Shown here: piece by piece, positions 16,924-25,972 of the stretch | Layout of the letters: each line of letters opens with the position of its first letter | How positions within the stretch are numbered: position 1 is the stretch's first letter | The notes under the pieces: generated by a model | The model's input: the letters and a program-made list of their open reading frames with translations, nothing else | Database searches by the model: none | Told to the model about the DNA's origin: nothing | Assembly (NCBI GenBank): GCA_910578645.1 | Contig: CAJTQI010000001.1 | Coordinates: 620,001 to 684,000 of the forward strand | Length of the DNA stretch: 64,000 bases | Source of the DNA: an uncultured Lachnospiraceae bacterium | GTDB lineage: Bacteria > Bacillota > Clostridia > Lachnospirales > Lachnospiraceae | Reading direction: 5' to 3' | Translations under genes and position numbers: made by a program

Positions 16924-17634
16924 ATGGATTTATACAATTGCAAAATAATGTTGGTAGACGATGAATCTGCACTGCGCAGAATGGTAGAGGAGTTTTTAGC
17001 CAGGGAAGGATTTTGGCGCGTAAAGGGAGCGGGAAGCTGCAAAGAGGCACGGGAGATATTTGGCGAGGAGCATCCTGATTTAATCTTATTGGATGTGATG
17101 CTTCCGGACGGGGACGGATTTAGTCTACTTAAAGAATTGCGCCGGGAGACGGAGGCGCCGGTCATTTTCCTCTCGGCAAGGGACGAGGATGAGAACAGGC
17201 TGCGCGGACTAGGGCTAGGGGCGGACGATTATATCACGAAACCTTTTCTTCCCCAGGAATTAATCCTGCGCGTGCGTGCGGTGCTTAAGAGAGTGTATCG
17301 TATAAAGGATAAAGGGGAAGAAAAGAAAGTCATTGTACTTGGCAGATGCAGCGTCAACCTGGGCAGCGGTGTGGCGTGTATAGAAGGAAAAGAGGGTAAG
17401 AAGGAAGCTACTTTGACAGCCAAGGAGTATGCCATTATAGAGAAACTGGCGGTTAACAGAGGGCAGATTGTGACGATAGACGCGCTATGTGAACATGTTT
17501 GGCAGGATGGCAATTATGGATATGAGAATACGCTTATGGTGCATATCAGGAGGCTTCGGGAGAAAATCGAAGAAGAGCCTTCTCATCCCAGATATCTGAT
17601 TACGGTGAGGGGACTTGGGTACAAATTACTATGA
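16924..17634 (+). CDS. OmpR-family response regulator
   Basis: A 236-residue two-domain regulator. The receiver domain (about 1-120) has the acidic pair in MLVDDES, the phospho-acceptor Asp in LILLDVMLPDGDG, a Thr/Ser switch and Lys in DDYITKPF. The winged-helix output domain spans about 140-235 (ENTLMVHIRRLREKIEEEP). It is followed by the kinase and is divergent from the ABC exporter, so it probably controls that exporter in response to a peptide antibiotic. Confidence 0.9.
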   Translation: MDLYNCKIMLVDDESALRRMVEEFLAREGFWRVKGAGSCKEAREIFGEEHPDLILLDVMLPDGDGFSLLKELRRETEAPVIFLSARDEDENRLRGLGLGADDYITKPFLPQELILRVRAVLKRVYRIKDKGEEKKVIVLGRCSVNLGSGVACIEGKEGKKEATLTAKEYAIIEKLAVNRGQIVTIDALCEHVWQDGNYGYENTLMVHIRRLREKIEEEPSHPRYLITVRGLGYKLL

Positions 17635-17692
17635 AATCGTTATGCTTGTGCACCGAGTAGCAATGAACGGATGCAAAGGGAAGGAAAACGGC

Positions 17693-18940
17693 ATGAGAAT
17701 GTACAATAAACTGCCGGGAATTCGGTCAATTTTATATTTTGCAGTGACAGTGATGGCGACTGCATGGCTGATGATTGCCTTAAATATCATTTTTTTTTGC
17801 GTGGTAGCGTACTGGTATATTGAATATAATCCGGACTATATTGGCGGCGGGGAAGTGATGGAGGAATTGATTTTGACAGACAGCGGCTATGCGCTTAACA
17901 GCGCCATGGAGGAGAGATTGCGGAATCAGAACTGGTGGGCAATGCTGCTTGACGGGGAAGGAAAGGTCGTATGGTCCTTTGACAAACCGGAAGAGGTAGA
18001 GGATGCTTACAGCCTTTCGGACATTGCCCGGATGAGTAAATGGTATTTGAGAGATTATCCTGTTTATTTGAGAGTGTGGGAAGACTATATCATGGTAGTT
18101 GGGCAGCCTAAACATACGGTCTGGAAATATAATTTAGAGTTCCCGGAATTGTGGATAGATACGGTACTAAAGTCTTTTGTGTGGATGGTTCTGCTAGACC
18201 TTCTATGGGTTCTCGGACTGGCGTTCTTCTTTGTAAGGCGGTGGTCTAAAAGCAGAGAGCAGGCGAGAATTGAGTGGGTGTCCGGTATCTCCCATGATAT
18301 CCGGACGCCGTTGTCGATGGTGATGGGCTATTCGGACGGGTTGGTTGACAGTGAGAATCTTACGCCTGTGGAGCGGCAGCAGATGGCGGTGGTCAGGCAC
18401 CAGAGCATTGTGATGAAAGAGTTGGTGGAAGATTTAAACCTTATTTCCAGATTAGAATATTCCATGCAGCCACTGCGTGTGGAGAAAGTCCGTATGGCGG
18501 CGCTCATAAGGGAAGTGGCCGCGGCATTTCTTGGGGATGCCAAAGAAGAGGAACTGGAAGTGGAGGTGGAGATTTCTTCACAGGCGGAGCAATCATGGGT
18601 CAAGGCAGACAGGAAATTGTTAGTCAGAGCCTTGCGGAATCTGTTTCACAACAGTTTGCAGCACAGCAAACAGGGAGAGAAGGTGGAGATTTGGCTGCGT
18701 ATGTGGAGAGAAGGAAAATGGTGTTGTGTCAGCTTTGCGGATAACGGTACGGGGTATTCTATGGAGGTGCTGCGCCAGTTACAAAGCAGGAAGAAAAAGC
18801 GGACAGTTGCAAACATCAGAGGGCTTGGGATTGTATACAAGACAGTACTTGCACATGGCGGAAAAATCCGGTTTGAAAACAGGGAAGAAGGAGGAAGTTT
18901 TTGTGAGATGCGGTTGCGTGCATATGAGCTGAAAAAGTAG
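17693..18940 (+). CDS. Sensor histidine kinase
   Basis: A 415-residue kinase with two membrane helices (about 15-40 and 160-185) that flank an extracytoplasmic domain of about 120 residues. The H-box is GISHDIRTPLSMV, the N-box LRNLFHNSLQHS, and the ATP lid has DNGTGY and GLGIVY. The start at 17693 follows AAGGGAAGG by eight bases; an earlier ATG at 17615 overlaps the regulator without a ribosome site. The sizeable sensor domain sets it apart from the short BceS-type kinases, which suggests it binds a ligand itself. Confidence 0.87.
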   Translation: MRMYNKLPGIRSILYFAVTVMATAWLMIALNIIFFCVVAYWYIEYNPDYIGGGEVMEELILTDSGYALNSAMEERLRNQNWWAMLLDGEGKVVWSFDKPEEVEDAYSLSDIARMSKWYLRDYPVYLRVWEDYIMVVGQPKHTVWKYNLEFPELWIDTVLKSFVWMVLLDLLWVLGLAFFFVRRWSKSREQARIEWVSGISHDIRTPLSMVMGYSDGLVDSENLTPVERQQMAVVRHQSIVMKELVEDLNLISRLEYSMQPLRVEKVRMAALIREVAAAFLGDAKEEELEVEVEISSQAEQSWVKADRKLLVRALRNLFHNSLQHSKQGEKVEIWLRMWREGKWCCVSFADNGTGYSMEVLRQLQSRKKKRTVANIRGLGIVYKTVLAHGGKIRFENREEGGSFCEMRLRAYELKK

Positions 18941-19031
18941 GGAAAACAAGAAAAAGATATAGAAAACTGTATGCTACTATGCTACACTTAAAATATCTTG
19001 ATTTATAGCAAAAATGTAGGAGGGTTGTCAA

Positions 19032-21311
19032 ATGACGGCAGAAAAAATCAAGGAATTAGTGGGCAAGATGACTTTGGAGGAGAAGGCATCCATATGTTCT
19101 GGCGCCGACTTCTGGCATACGGAGGCGGTAGAGCGGTTAGGAATCCCGGCGAGTATGGTTTCGGACGGACCGCATGGACTGCGCAAGCAGGATGACAAGG
19201 CAGACCATTTGGGAATTAATGACAGCATTAAGGCGGTATGCTTCCCGGCAGGCTGCGGTACGGCAGCTTCTTTTAACAGGGAACTACTCTCCAAGATGGG
19301 CGAAGCGCTTGGCAATGAGTGCCAGGCAGAGGGGGTCAGCGTCATCTTAGGGCCTGCGGTGAACATCAAACGTTCTCCCCTCTGTGGACGTAATTTTGAA
19401 TATTATTCGGAAGACCCATATGTGGCAAGCGAGATGGCGGGGGCTTTGATTCACGGCATACAGAGTAAGAATGTGGGCACAAGCATCAAGCATTTTTTGG
19501 CGAACAACCAGGAGACGAGAAGAATGTCTTCCGATTCCCGAGTGGACGAACGGACTTTGCATGAGATATATCTGGCGGCATTTGAGGGCGCAGTGAAGAA
19601 AGAGAAACCTTGGACAGTGATGTGCTCTTACAATAAGATTAACGGCACCTATGCGGCTCAGAACCATCTGTACCTGACAGAGACGTTGCGTGACCAGTGG
19701 GGGTTTGACGGTTATGTGATGAGTGACTGGGGTGCGGTCAACAACCGGGTGGAAGATTTGAAAGCAGGACTTGATTTGGAAATGCCCGGTTCCATGGGTG
19801 TGAATGACAAACTTATTGTGGGGGCGGTACTGAGCGGTGAGTTGGATGAGGATGTTGTAAATGAGGCGGTGGAGCGTATTTTGAATATTGTGTTCCGCTT
19901 TGAAGAGAACCGTGACCATGACGCCGTGTTTGACAGGGATAAAGACCATGAGATGGCGCGCAAGGTGGCAGAAGAGACAATCGTACTGTTAAAGAATGAC
20001 GGTGTGCTTCCTCTGGCGGACGGACAGAAAGTTGCATTTATCGGTAAATATGCGAAGGCGCCGCGCTACCAGGGTGGTGGAAGCTCCCATATTAATAGCC
20101 ACAAGATAACTTCGGCATTGGATGCAGTTGCGGATAACGCCAATGTTGTCTATGCGCAAGGCTTTGACGATGGGGAGGATAAGACAGACGAAAAACTGCT
20201 TGCGGAAGCTGTGGAAGCGGCGCGGGGCGCAGACGTTGCCGTAATATTTGCCGGGCTCCCGGATAAATTTGAATCCGAAGGATTTGACAGAAAACACATG
20301 TCAATGCCGGATTGCCAAAATGAGTTGATTGAGAAAGTGGCGGCGGTTCAGCCTAATACCGTGGTAGTTTTGCATAACGGCTCCCCGGTTGCGATGCCTT
20401 GGATAGACAAGGTGAAAGGTATTGTGGAAGCATATCTGGGCGGACAGGCGGTGGGCGGCGCGGTCTGTGATATCCTGTATGGCAGAGTGAATCCGAGTGC
20501 GAAGCTTCCGGAGACATTCCCGCTCAGGCTAGAAGACAATCCTTCCTATCTTTCCTATATCGGTGAAGGAGATATGGTAGAATACCGGGAAGGCATTTTT
20601 GTGGGATACCGTTATTATGATAAGAAGAAGATGGATGTCCTGTTCCCGTTTGGCCATGGTTTATCCTATACGACTTTCGAATATTCCAATTTGAAGGTGG
20701 ATAAGGAAGAGATGAAAGATACCGATACGATGCGGGTTTCTGTAGATGTGACGAATACCGGTTCCGTGGCAGGTAAAGAGGTGGTACAGCTTTATGTGGC
20801 TGACCGTGAGAGTACGGTAATCCGTCCGGTGAAGGAACTGCGTGGTTTTGAGAAAGTAGAGCTTGCGCCCGGAGAGACGAAGACGGTCGAGTTTATCCTC
20901 GAGCAGAGGGCGTTCGCATACTACAGTGTGAGAATCCATGACTGGCATGTGGAGACGGGCGAATTTGACATTATGGTCGGTAAATCTTCCCAGGATATCG
21001 TGCTGACTAAGACCGTAAAGGTGGAGTCCACGGTGAAGCTGCCTTTCGTTTATACGACAGACACGACGATGGGAGATGTGAGCAAAGACTCGCGTGCGTT
21101 GGCAATCGTGCAGGAGGTTACCAAGGGTGGTATGTTTGGCGATAGACCACAGGAGTCCGAGAGTAGCGTTGCAAGTGAGGCCATTTCGGAGGAGATGAAC
21201 GCAGCGATGTTTGAGTATATGCCTCTTAGGGGAATGATTAGCTTTACGGGCAGTGCCACAATGGCGGATGTACAGGCGTTGGTGGACAGACTAAATGCGC
21301 TGGATGAGTAG
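19032..21311 (+). CDS. Glycoside hydrolase family 3 beta-glycosidase
   Basis: A 759-residue enzyme with the GH3 (alpha/beta)8 domain, the (alpha/beta)6 sandwich and a fibronectin-III-like domain (about 590-665). The nucleophile Asp lies in GYVMSDWGAVN; KHFLANNQE and RNFEYYSEDP are also characteristic. No signal peptide is seen, so it should act inside the cell on imported oligosaccharides such as cellobiose or gentiobiose; the exact specificity is unknown. A further tail of about 80 residues (680-759) has no recognised domain. The start follows AGGAGGG. Confidence 0.9.
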   Translation: MTAEKIKELVGKMTLEEKASICSGADFWHTEAVERLGIPASMVSDGPHGLRKQDDKADHLGINDSIKAVCFPAGCGTAASFNRELLSKMGEALGNECQAEGVSVILGPAVNIKRSPLCGRNFEYYSEDPYVASEMAGALIHGIQSKNVGTSIKHFLANNQETRRMSSDSRVDERTLHEIYLAAFEGAVKKEKPWTVMCSYNKINGTYAAQNHLYLTETLRDQWGFDGYVMSDWGAVNNRVEDLKAGLDLEMPGSMGVNDKLIVGAVLSGELDEDVVNEAVERILNIVFRFEENRDHDAVFDRDKDHEMARKVAEETIVLLKNDGVLPLADGQKVAFIGKYAKAPRYQGGGSSHINSHKITSALDAVADNANVVYAQGFDDGEDKTDEKLLAEAVEAARGADVAVIFAGLPDKFESEGFDRKHMSMPDCQNELIEKVAAVQPNTVVVLHNGSPVAMPWIDKVKGIVEAYLGGQAVGGAVCDILYGRVNPSAKLPETFPLRLEDNPSYLSYIGEGDMVEYREGIFVGYRYYDKKKMDVLFPFGHGLSYTTFEYSNLKVDKEEMKDTDTMRVSVDVTNTGSVAGKEVVQLYVADRESTVIRPVKELRGFEKVELAPGETKTVEFILEQRAFAYYSVRIHDWHVETGEFDIMVGKSSQDIVLTKTVKVESTVKLPFVYTTDTTMGDVSKDSRALAIVQEVTKGGMFGDRPQESESSVASEAISEEMNAAMFEYMPLRGMISFTGSATMADVQALVDRLNALDE

Positions 21312-21332
21312 TTTGATGTAACATAAAAACAG

Positions 21333-21369
21333 ACGGGGATGCCGTAAAATCCGGTGTCCCCGTTTTATT
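21333..21369. terminator. Terminator between GH3 and pyrG (convergent)
   Basis: ACGGGGATGCCG pairs with CGGTGTCCCCGT around a short loop, with TTTATT following on the plus strand and AAAAACA ahead of the stem serving the minus strand. Confidence 0.8.
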
Positions 21370-21428
21370 GTTGTAAGAGTGTTTACTATTTCGCAAACAA
21401 GCTGTCAAATATTTTGGTACTAACCTGT

Positions 21429-23036
21429 CTATGCATGTTTTTTAATAAGCGCCGCTTCCACAAATCCCTTGAACAGCGGATGAGGCCTGTTGGGCCTGGA
21501 CTTTAACTCAGGATGTGCCTGGGTTGCCACAAAGAATGGGTGCGCAGGCAACTCACACATTTCCACAATGCGTCCGTCAGGAGACAGACCTGACAGCTTC
21601 ATGCCATTCTCGGTGAGGACGGCACGGTAATCGTTGTTGACTTCGTAACGGTGCCTGTGTCTTTCGTGAATCGTCTTTTCGCCGTACAGTGTGTAGGCTT
21701 TGGAATTTTTGTCAAGCACACAGGGATAAGAGCCAAGACGCAGGGTGCCTCCGATATCCTCCACACCGTTTTGGTCAGGCATAAGCGCAATCATAGGATG
21801 AGTGGTGGAAGGGTCGAGTTCTATACTGTGGGCGTCATTATAGGAGAGAACATTCCTGGCAAATTCTACAATCGCAAGCTGCATACCGAGGCAAAGGCCA
21901 AGGAAAGGAATGTTATTTTTTCTTGCAAATGTGATAGCATGAATCTTGCCTTCGATGCCTCTGTCACCGAAACCGCCCGGCACTAATACGCCGTCCACAT
22001 CATCTAATAATCCGGCCACATTGTCCGCTGTCACGGTTTCGGAGTCCACCCATTTAATATTGACTACACAGCGATTGGAGATGCCGCCATGCTTTAATGC
22101 TTCGACAACACTGATATATGCATCATGAAGCTGGGTATACTTACCTACGAGGGCGATTGTCACTTCATCGGTAGGGGTGCGTAGAGCCTCCACCACTGCG
22201 CGCCAGTCAGTCAAGTCTGGTTCCGGACAATCTAAATGCAGACAGTCGCATGCCACCTGTGCCAGATGTTCTTCCTCCATGGCAAGAGGAGCTTCGTAGA
22301 GATGCTCCACATCCAGGTTTTGCAGTACACGGTTGCTTGGCACATTGCAAAACAGTGCGATTTTATCTTTTAAAGTCTGGTCCAGGGGACGCTCGCTGCG
22401 GCATACGATAATATCCGGCTGCAGTCCCATGCCCTGTAGTTCCTTAACACTTGCCTGGGTGGGTTTGGTCTTCATTTCCTGGGAAGCGCTTAAATAAGGA
22501 ATTAACGTCACATGAATTAAAATCGCATTCTCCCTGCCCACCTCGTGTTGAAACTGGCGGATAGATTCAAGGAATGGCTGGCTTTCAATGTCGCCTACGG
22601 TGCCGCCCACCTCGATGATAGCAATGCGGGTATCTTCGTCAGTAAAATTACGGTAGAAACGGCTCTTGATTTCATTGGTGATATGTGGAATTACCTGTAC
22701 CGTACCGCCGCCGTAGTCGCCGCGCCGTTCTTTCTGCAGGACGGACCAGTATACTTTACCGGTGGTTACGTTGGAATTCTTGTCCAGATTCTCATCGATA
22801 AAACGCTCATAATGTCCCAAATCAAGGTCAGTTTCCGTCCCGTCTTCCGTGACAAACACTTCGCCGTGCTGGATGGGATTCATTGTCCCGGGGTCGATAT
22901 TGATATAAGGGTCAAATTTCTGCATTGTAACTTTATAGCTACGGGCTTTCAATAACCTTCCCAAGGAAGCGGCGGTGATGCCTTTGCCAAGACCGGATAC
23001 GACGCCTCCTGTTACGAATACGTATTTTACTGCCAT
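21429..23036 (-). CDS. pyrG: CTP synthase
   Basis: A 535-residue enzyme that makes CTP from UTP, ATP and glutamine. The synthase domain starts KYVFVTGGVVSGLGKG; the glutaminase domain holds the nucleophile Cys in GLCLGMQLA and His-Glu in QAHPELKSRP. The start at 23036 matches the conserved N-terminus. A longer frame upstream would cover the leader hairpin and is rejected. The gene stands alone, convergent with GH3 and divergent from ftsH. Confidence 0.95.
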   Translation of the reverse strand: MAVKYVFVTGGVVSGLGKGITAASLGRLLKARSYKVTMQKFDPYINIDPGTMNPIQHGEVFVTEDGTETDLDLGHYERFIDENLDKNSNVTTGKVYWSVLQKERRGDYGGGTVQVIPHITNEIKSRFYRNFTDEDTRIAIIEVGGTVGDIESQPFLESIRQFQHEVGRENAILIHVTLIPYLSASQEMKTKPTQASVKELQGMGLQPDIIVCRSERPLDQTLKDKIALFCNVPSNRVLQNLDVEHLYEAPLAMEEEHLAQVACDCLHLDCPEPDLTDWRAVVEALRTPTDEVTIALVGKYTQLHDAYISVVEALKHGGISNRCVVNIKWVDSETVTADNVAGLLDDVDGVLVPGGFGDRGIEGKIHAITFARKNNIPFLGLCLGMQLAIVEFARNVLSYNDAHSIELDPSTTHPMIALMPDQNGVEDIGGTLRLGSYPCVLDKNSKAYTLYGEKTIHERHRHRYEVNNDYRAVLTENGMKLSGLSPDGRIVEMCELPAHPFFVATQAHPELKSRPNRPHPLFKGFVEAALIKKHA

Positions 23037-23084
23037 TTTAACAACCATGCCTTTCTCTGAACTTAAAAAACAATAACGAAAAAT

Positions 23085-23121
23085 AACTATTGAGAAACCA
23101 TGTGTGGTTTCCGGAATAGTT
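23085..23121 (-). promoter_or_regulatory. Leader hairpin of pyrG, possible attenuator
   Basis: On the minus strand AACTATTCCGGAAACCA and its partner (TGGTTTCTCAATAGTT) form a long stem with a CACA loop and small mismatches; a T-rich stretch (TATTTTTCGTTATTG, then TTTTTT) follows about 50 bases before the pyrG start. Gram-positive pyrG genes are often attenuated in a CTP-dependent way, which makes this a plausible attenuator. The initial G-run of the known mechanism was not identified. Confidence 0.5.
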
Positions 23122-23401
23122 ACAGCTAAACACAATATGGATTTATTATACAATGGGAAGACGCAAAAAATCTACTGCAAAGGTCAATTTTTGTAAAAAA
23201 CTTTATAATTCTTTTATACTTGTGTTCATAAATTCATAATTCGCATATTGATTTATGGTTTTTCCTTCTATATACTAAACTATAGCCGATGCGTGGTATT
23301 ATACAGTATGCACCGGATGCCATAAAACAATCGGTATATTATATTGCACTGCGTGTCGCATGTGTGGCATGACTATAATAGAGTGAAAGTGAGGATTCCT
23401 C
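23122..23401 (+). promoter_or_regulatory. Spacer between pyrG and ftsH with a -10 element
   Basis: An AT-rich divergent spacer with no open gene. TATAAT at 23374-23379 sits 23 bases before the ftsH start. No -35 box at correct spacing is convincing. CIRCE or other heat-shock operators were not seen. Confidence 0.4.
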
Positions 23402-25870
23402 ATGGATGACAATTTGAATCAATATGAAGGCGGCCCAAATCATGGTCCTGGCGGTCCGGGAGCAGGCGGCCCGGGCGGTTCCAATAATGGTAACCGTAAT
23501 GGCGGACCCGGAGGCAGCGACCCTCGTAAGCAGAGCCTGATTATGCTTATCGTGGCAGCCTTGGTAACGCTTCTATGTATCAGCATGTTTATGAAGATGC
23601 TGACCGGGGCAAGCAACCAGGAGATTACCTATAATGCGTTTGTCAAGATGGTGGAGGACGGTGAGGTTAAAAGTGTAACGGTGGAATCAGACAGGCTTAC
23701 GATTTACCCCAAAGAAGAGAAATCCACTTCGCCTTTTCTGTATGGATATGGATACAACCTGGGTGGAATGACGTATTATACAGGAAGAATGGAAGACGAC
23801 GATACGCTGACGAAGCGTCTTTTGGAGCATAATATCGATGTAAATAAACAGACTTCCGACAGCTCCAGTATTATTATGACTGTGCTGCTTTATTATGTGT
23901 TGCCGATTCTTTTGATGTGGGGGCTTCTTAGCCTGTTGTTTAGACGGATGGGTGGCAAAGGCGGCCCAATGGGCGTGGGCAAGAGTACTGCCAAAGCCTA
24001 TGTGCAAAAAGAGACCGGCATTACGTTTAAGGATGTGGCAGGAGAGGACGAGGCAAAAGAGTCTTTGGTGGAGGTCGTTGATTTCCTCCATAACCCGGGT
24101 AAATATTCTAAGATAGGCGCCAGGCTTCCCAAGGGCGCTCTGCTTGTGGGACCTCCTGGTACAGGAAAAACCCTGCTTGCCAAGGCGGTGGCGGGTGAAG
24201 CCCATGTGCCTTTCTTTTCCCTATCCGGTTCAGACTTTATAGAACTATATGTAGGCGTGGGCGCTTCCCGCGTGCGTGATTTGTTCAAGGAGGCGGAGAA
24301 GAACGCGCCGTGTATCGTGTTTATTGACGAAATTGACGCTATAGGCAGAAGCAGGGATTCCAAGTACGGAGGCGGTAACGAAGAGAGAGAGCAGACATTG
24401 AACCAGCTTCTGTCCGAGATGGATGGTTTTGACGGCAAAAAGGGTATCATTATCCTGGCGGCCACCAACAGACCGGAGATTCTGGATAAAGCGCTTCTGC
24501 GTCCGGGACGTTTTGACAGACGAATTATTGTAGATAAACCCGATTTGAAAGGGCGCGTGGAAATACTGAAGGTACATGCCAAAGACGTGCGCATGGATGA
24601 TACGGTGGACTTAAACGAGATTGCGCTTGCAACTTCCGGGGCGGTAGGTTCGGACCTGGCCAACATGATTAATGAGGCGGCGATTAACGCTGTCAAGACA
24701 GGCAGGGAATGTGTGAGCCAGAAAGATTTGTTTGACGCCGTGGAGCAGGTGCTTGTGGGCAAAGAGAAGAAAGACCGCATTATGAGCAAGGAAGAGCGCA
24801 AGATTGTCTCTTACCATGAAGTAGGGCATGCGCTAATCAGCGCTTTGCAGAAAAATTCCGAGCCTGTGCAGAAAATTACGATTGTGCCCAGGACAATGGG
24901 GGCGCTTGGCTATGTCATGCATGTGCCGGAGGAGGAGAAATATCTGGATACGGAAGCGGAGCTGCGTGACAGGTTAGTGTCACTGCTTGGCGGACGTGCG
25001 GCGGAGGAGATTTTCTTCGATACCGTCACAACGGGGGCAGCCAATGATATCGAGCAGGCCACAAGTATTGCGCGGAACATGATTACGCGTTTTGGCATGA
25101 GTAAGAAATTCGGACTTATGGGGCTTGCCACAGTGGAAAGCCAGTATTTGGATGGTAGGGCTTCTCTTACATGTTCCGACGTGACGGCGGCGGATGTGGA
25201 TACGGAAGTGATGAAGATTCTGCGTGACAGTTATAAACAGGCGAAGAAGCTTTTGAAAGAAAACCGGGATATAATGGATAAACTGGCGGCATACCTGATT
25301 GAGAAAGAGACAATCACCGGCAAGGAATTTATGAAAATTTTCCGCAAGGAAAAGGGACTTCCTGAGCCGGAAGAGAATGATTCGGAGAAAGACGGCGGTA
25401 AGAGTACGGCAGAGCAGAAGAGGGAAGCAAAGCCGCAGCAGGATAATGCGCAACGGCAGGTACCGCGTCCCGAGCAGCCGGTTCACGGGCAGCAGCCCAC
25501 GGTTGGCGCATTCCAACAACCTTATGGGCAGCCATCTGCGCCGGGTGCACAGCAGTCGCCATACGGGCAGCCATCCGTACCGGGTGCGCTGCAATCACCA
25601 TACGGGCAGCCATCCGCGCCGGGTGCACAGCAGTCACCATACGGGCAGCCATCTATGGCGGACGTACAACAGACGCCTTATGGGGAACAGACAACTCCGG
25701 GTACGGGACAGCCGACCTATGGGCAGCAAGCTATGAAACAGGAGGAGCAGGCAGCCAGGCAGCCTGGACAGGATACACAGGAACAGGCATGGATACCACC
25801 ATCTCAGCTACAGAGCGAGAACCGTGGACTATTTTCAAACGCACCGGAACCACGGGATGATGATAAGTAA
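23402..25870 (+). CDS. ftsH: ATP-dependent zinc metalloprotease FtsH with repetitive Pro/Gln-rich tail
   Basis: An 822-residue membrane AAA+ protease that degrades misassembled membrane proteins and regulators. A Gly/Pro/Asn-rich N-terminal stretch (about 8-40) precedes helix 1 (about 48-68), an extracytoplasmic domain and helix 2 (about 158-180). Walker A GPPGTGKT is near 250, Walker B is VFIDEIDAIG, and the zinc site HEVGH is near 471. The usual FtsH ends near residue 660; here a tail of about 150 residues follows, with tandem YGQPSAPGAQQSP-like repeats and Gln/Pro-rich sequence. The tail is odd: it is probably disordered and its role is unknown. Confidence 0.96.
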   Translation: MDDNLNQYEGGPNHGPGGPGAGGPGGSNNGNRNGGPGGSDPRKQSLIMLIVAALVTLLCISMFMKMLTGASNQEITYNAFVKMVEDGEVKSVTVESDRLTIYPKEEKSTSPFLYGYGYNLGGMTYYTGRMEDDDTLTKRLLEHNIDVNKQTSDSSSIIMTVLLYYVLPILLMWGLLSLLFRRMGGKGGPMGVGKSTAKAYVQKETGITFKDVAGEDEAKESLVEVVDFLHNPGKYSKIGARLPKGALLVGPPGTGKTLLAKAVAGEAHVPFFSLSGSDFIELYVGVGASRVRDLFKEAEKNAPCIVFIDEIDAIGRSRDSKYGGGNEEREQTLNQLLSEMDGFDGKKGIIILAATNRPEILDKALLRPGRFDRRIIVDKPDLKGRVEILKVHAKDVRMDDTVDLNEIALATSGAVGSDLANMINEAAINAVKTGRECVSQKDLFDAVEQVLVGKEKKDRIMSKEERKIVSYHEVGHALISALQKNSEPVQKITIVPRTMGALGYVMHVPEEEKYLDTEAELRDRLVSLLGGRAAEEIFFDTVTTGAANDIEQATSIARNMITRFGMSKKFGLMGLATVESQYLDGRASLTCSDVTAADVDTEVMKILRDSYKQAKKLLKENRDIMDKLAAYLIEKETITGKEFMKIFRKEKGLPEPEENDSEKDGGKSTAEQKREAKPQQDNAQRQVPRPEQPVHGQQPTVGAFQQPYGQPSAPGAQQSPYGQPSVPGALQSPYGQPSAPGAQQSPYGQPSMADVQQTPYGEQTTPGTGQPTYGQQAMKQEEQAARQPGQDTQEQAWIPPSQLQSENRGLFSNAPEPRDDDK
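25523..25695 (+). repeat. 39-bp tandem repeat within ftsH
   Basis: About four copies of a 39-base unit encode a 13-residue period of the form YGQPSxPGAxQSP, followed by decayed copies (YGEQTTPGTGQPT). Repeats this alike at DNA level can change copy number by slippage or recombination. Confidence 0.85.
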
Positions 25871-25880
25871 TGATAAAATT

Positions 25881-25921
25881 AAGGCAGAGTCTTCTTATAG
25901 TTGACTTTGCCTTATTTATTC
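25881..25921 (+). terminator. Terminator after ftsH
   Basis: AAGGCAGAGTC pairs with GACTTTGCCTT (one mismatch) around an 11-base loop, followed by ATTTATT. The T-run is imperfect. Confidence 0.65.
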
Positions 25922-25972
25922 TATTAATATGGTATAGGATTAAAATGCCAAAGAGCCAGGAAGGAAACCAAT

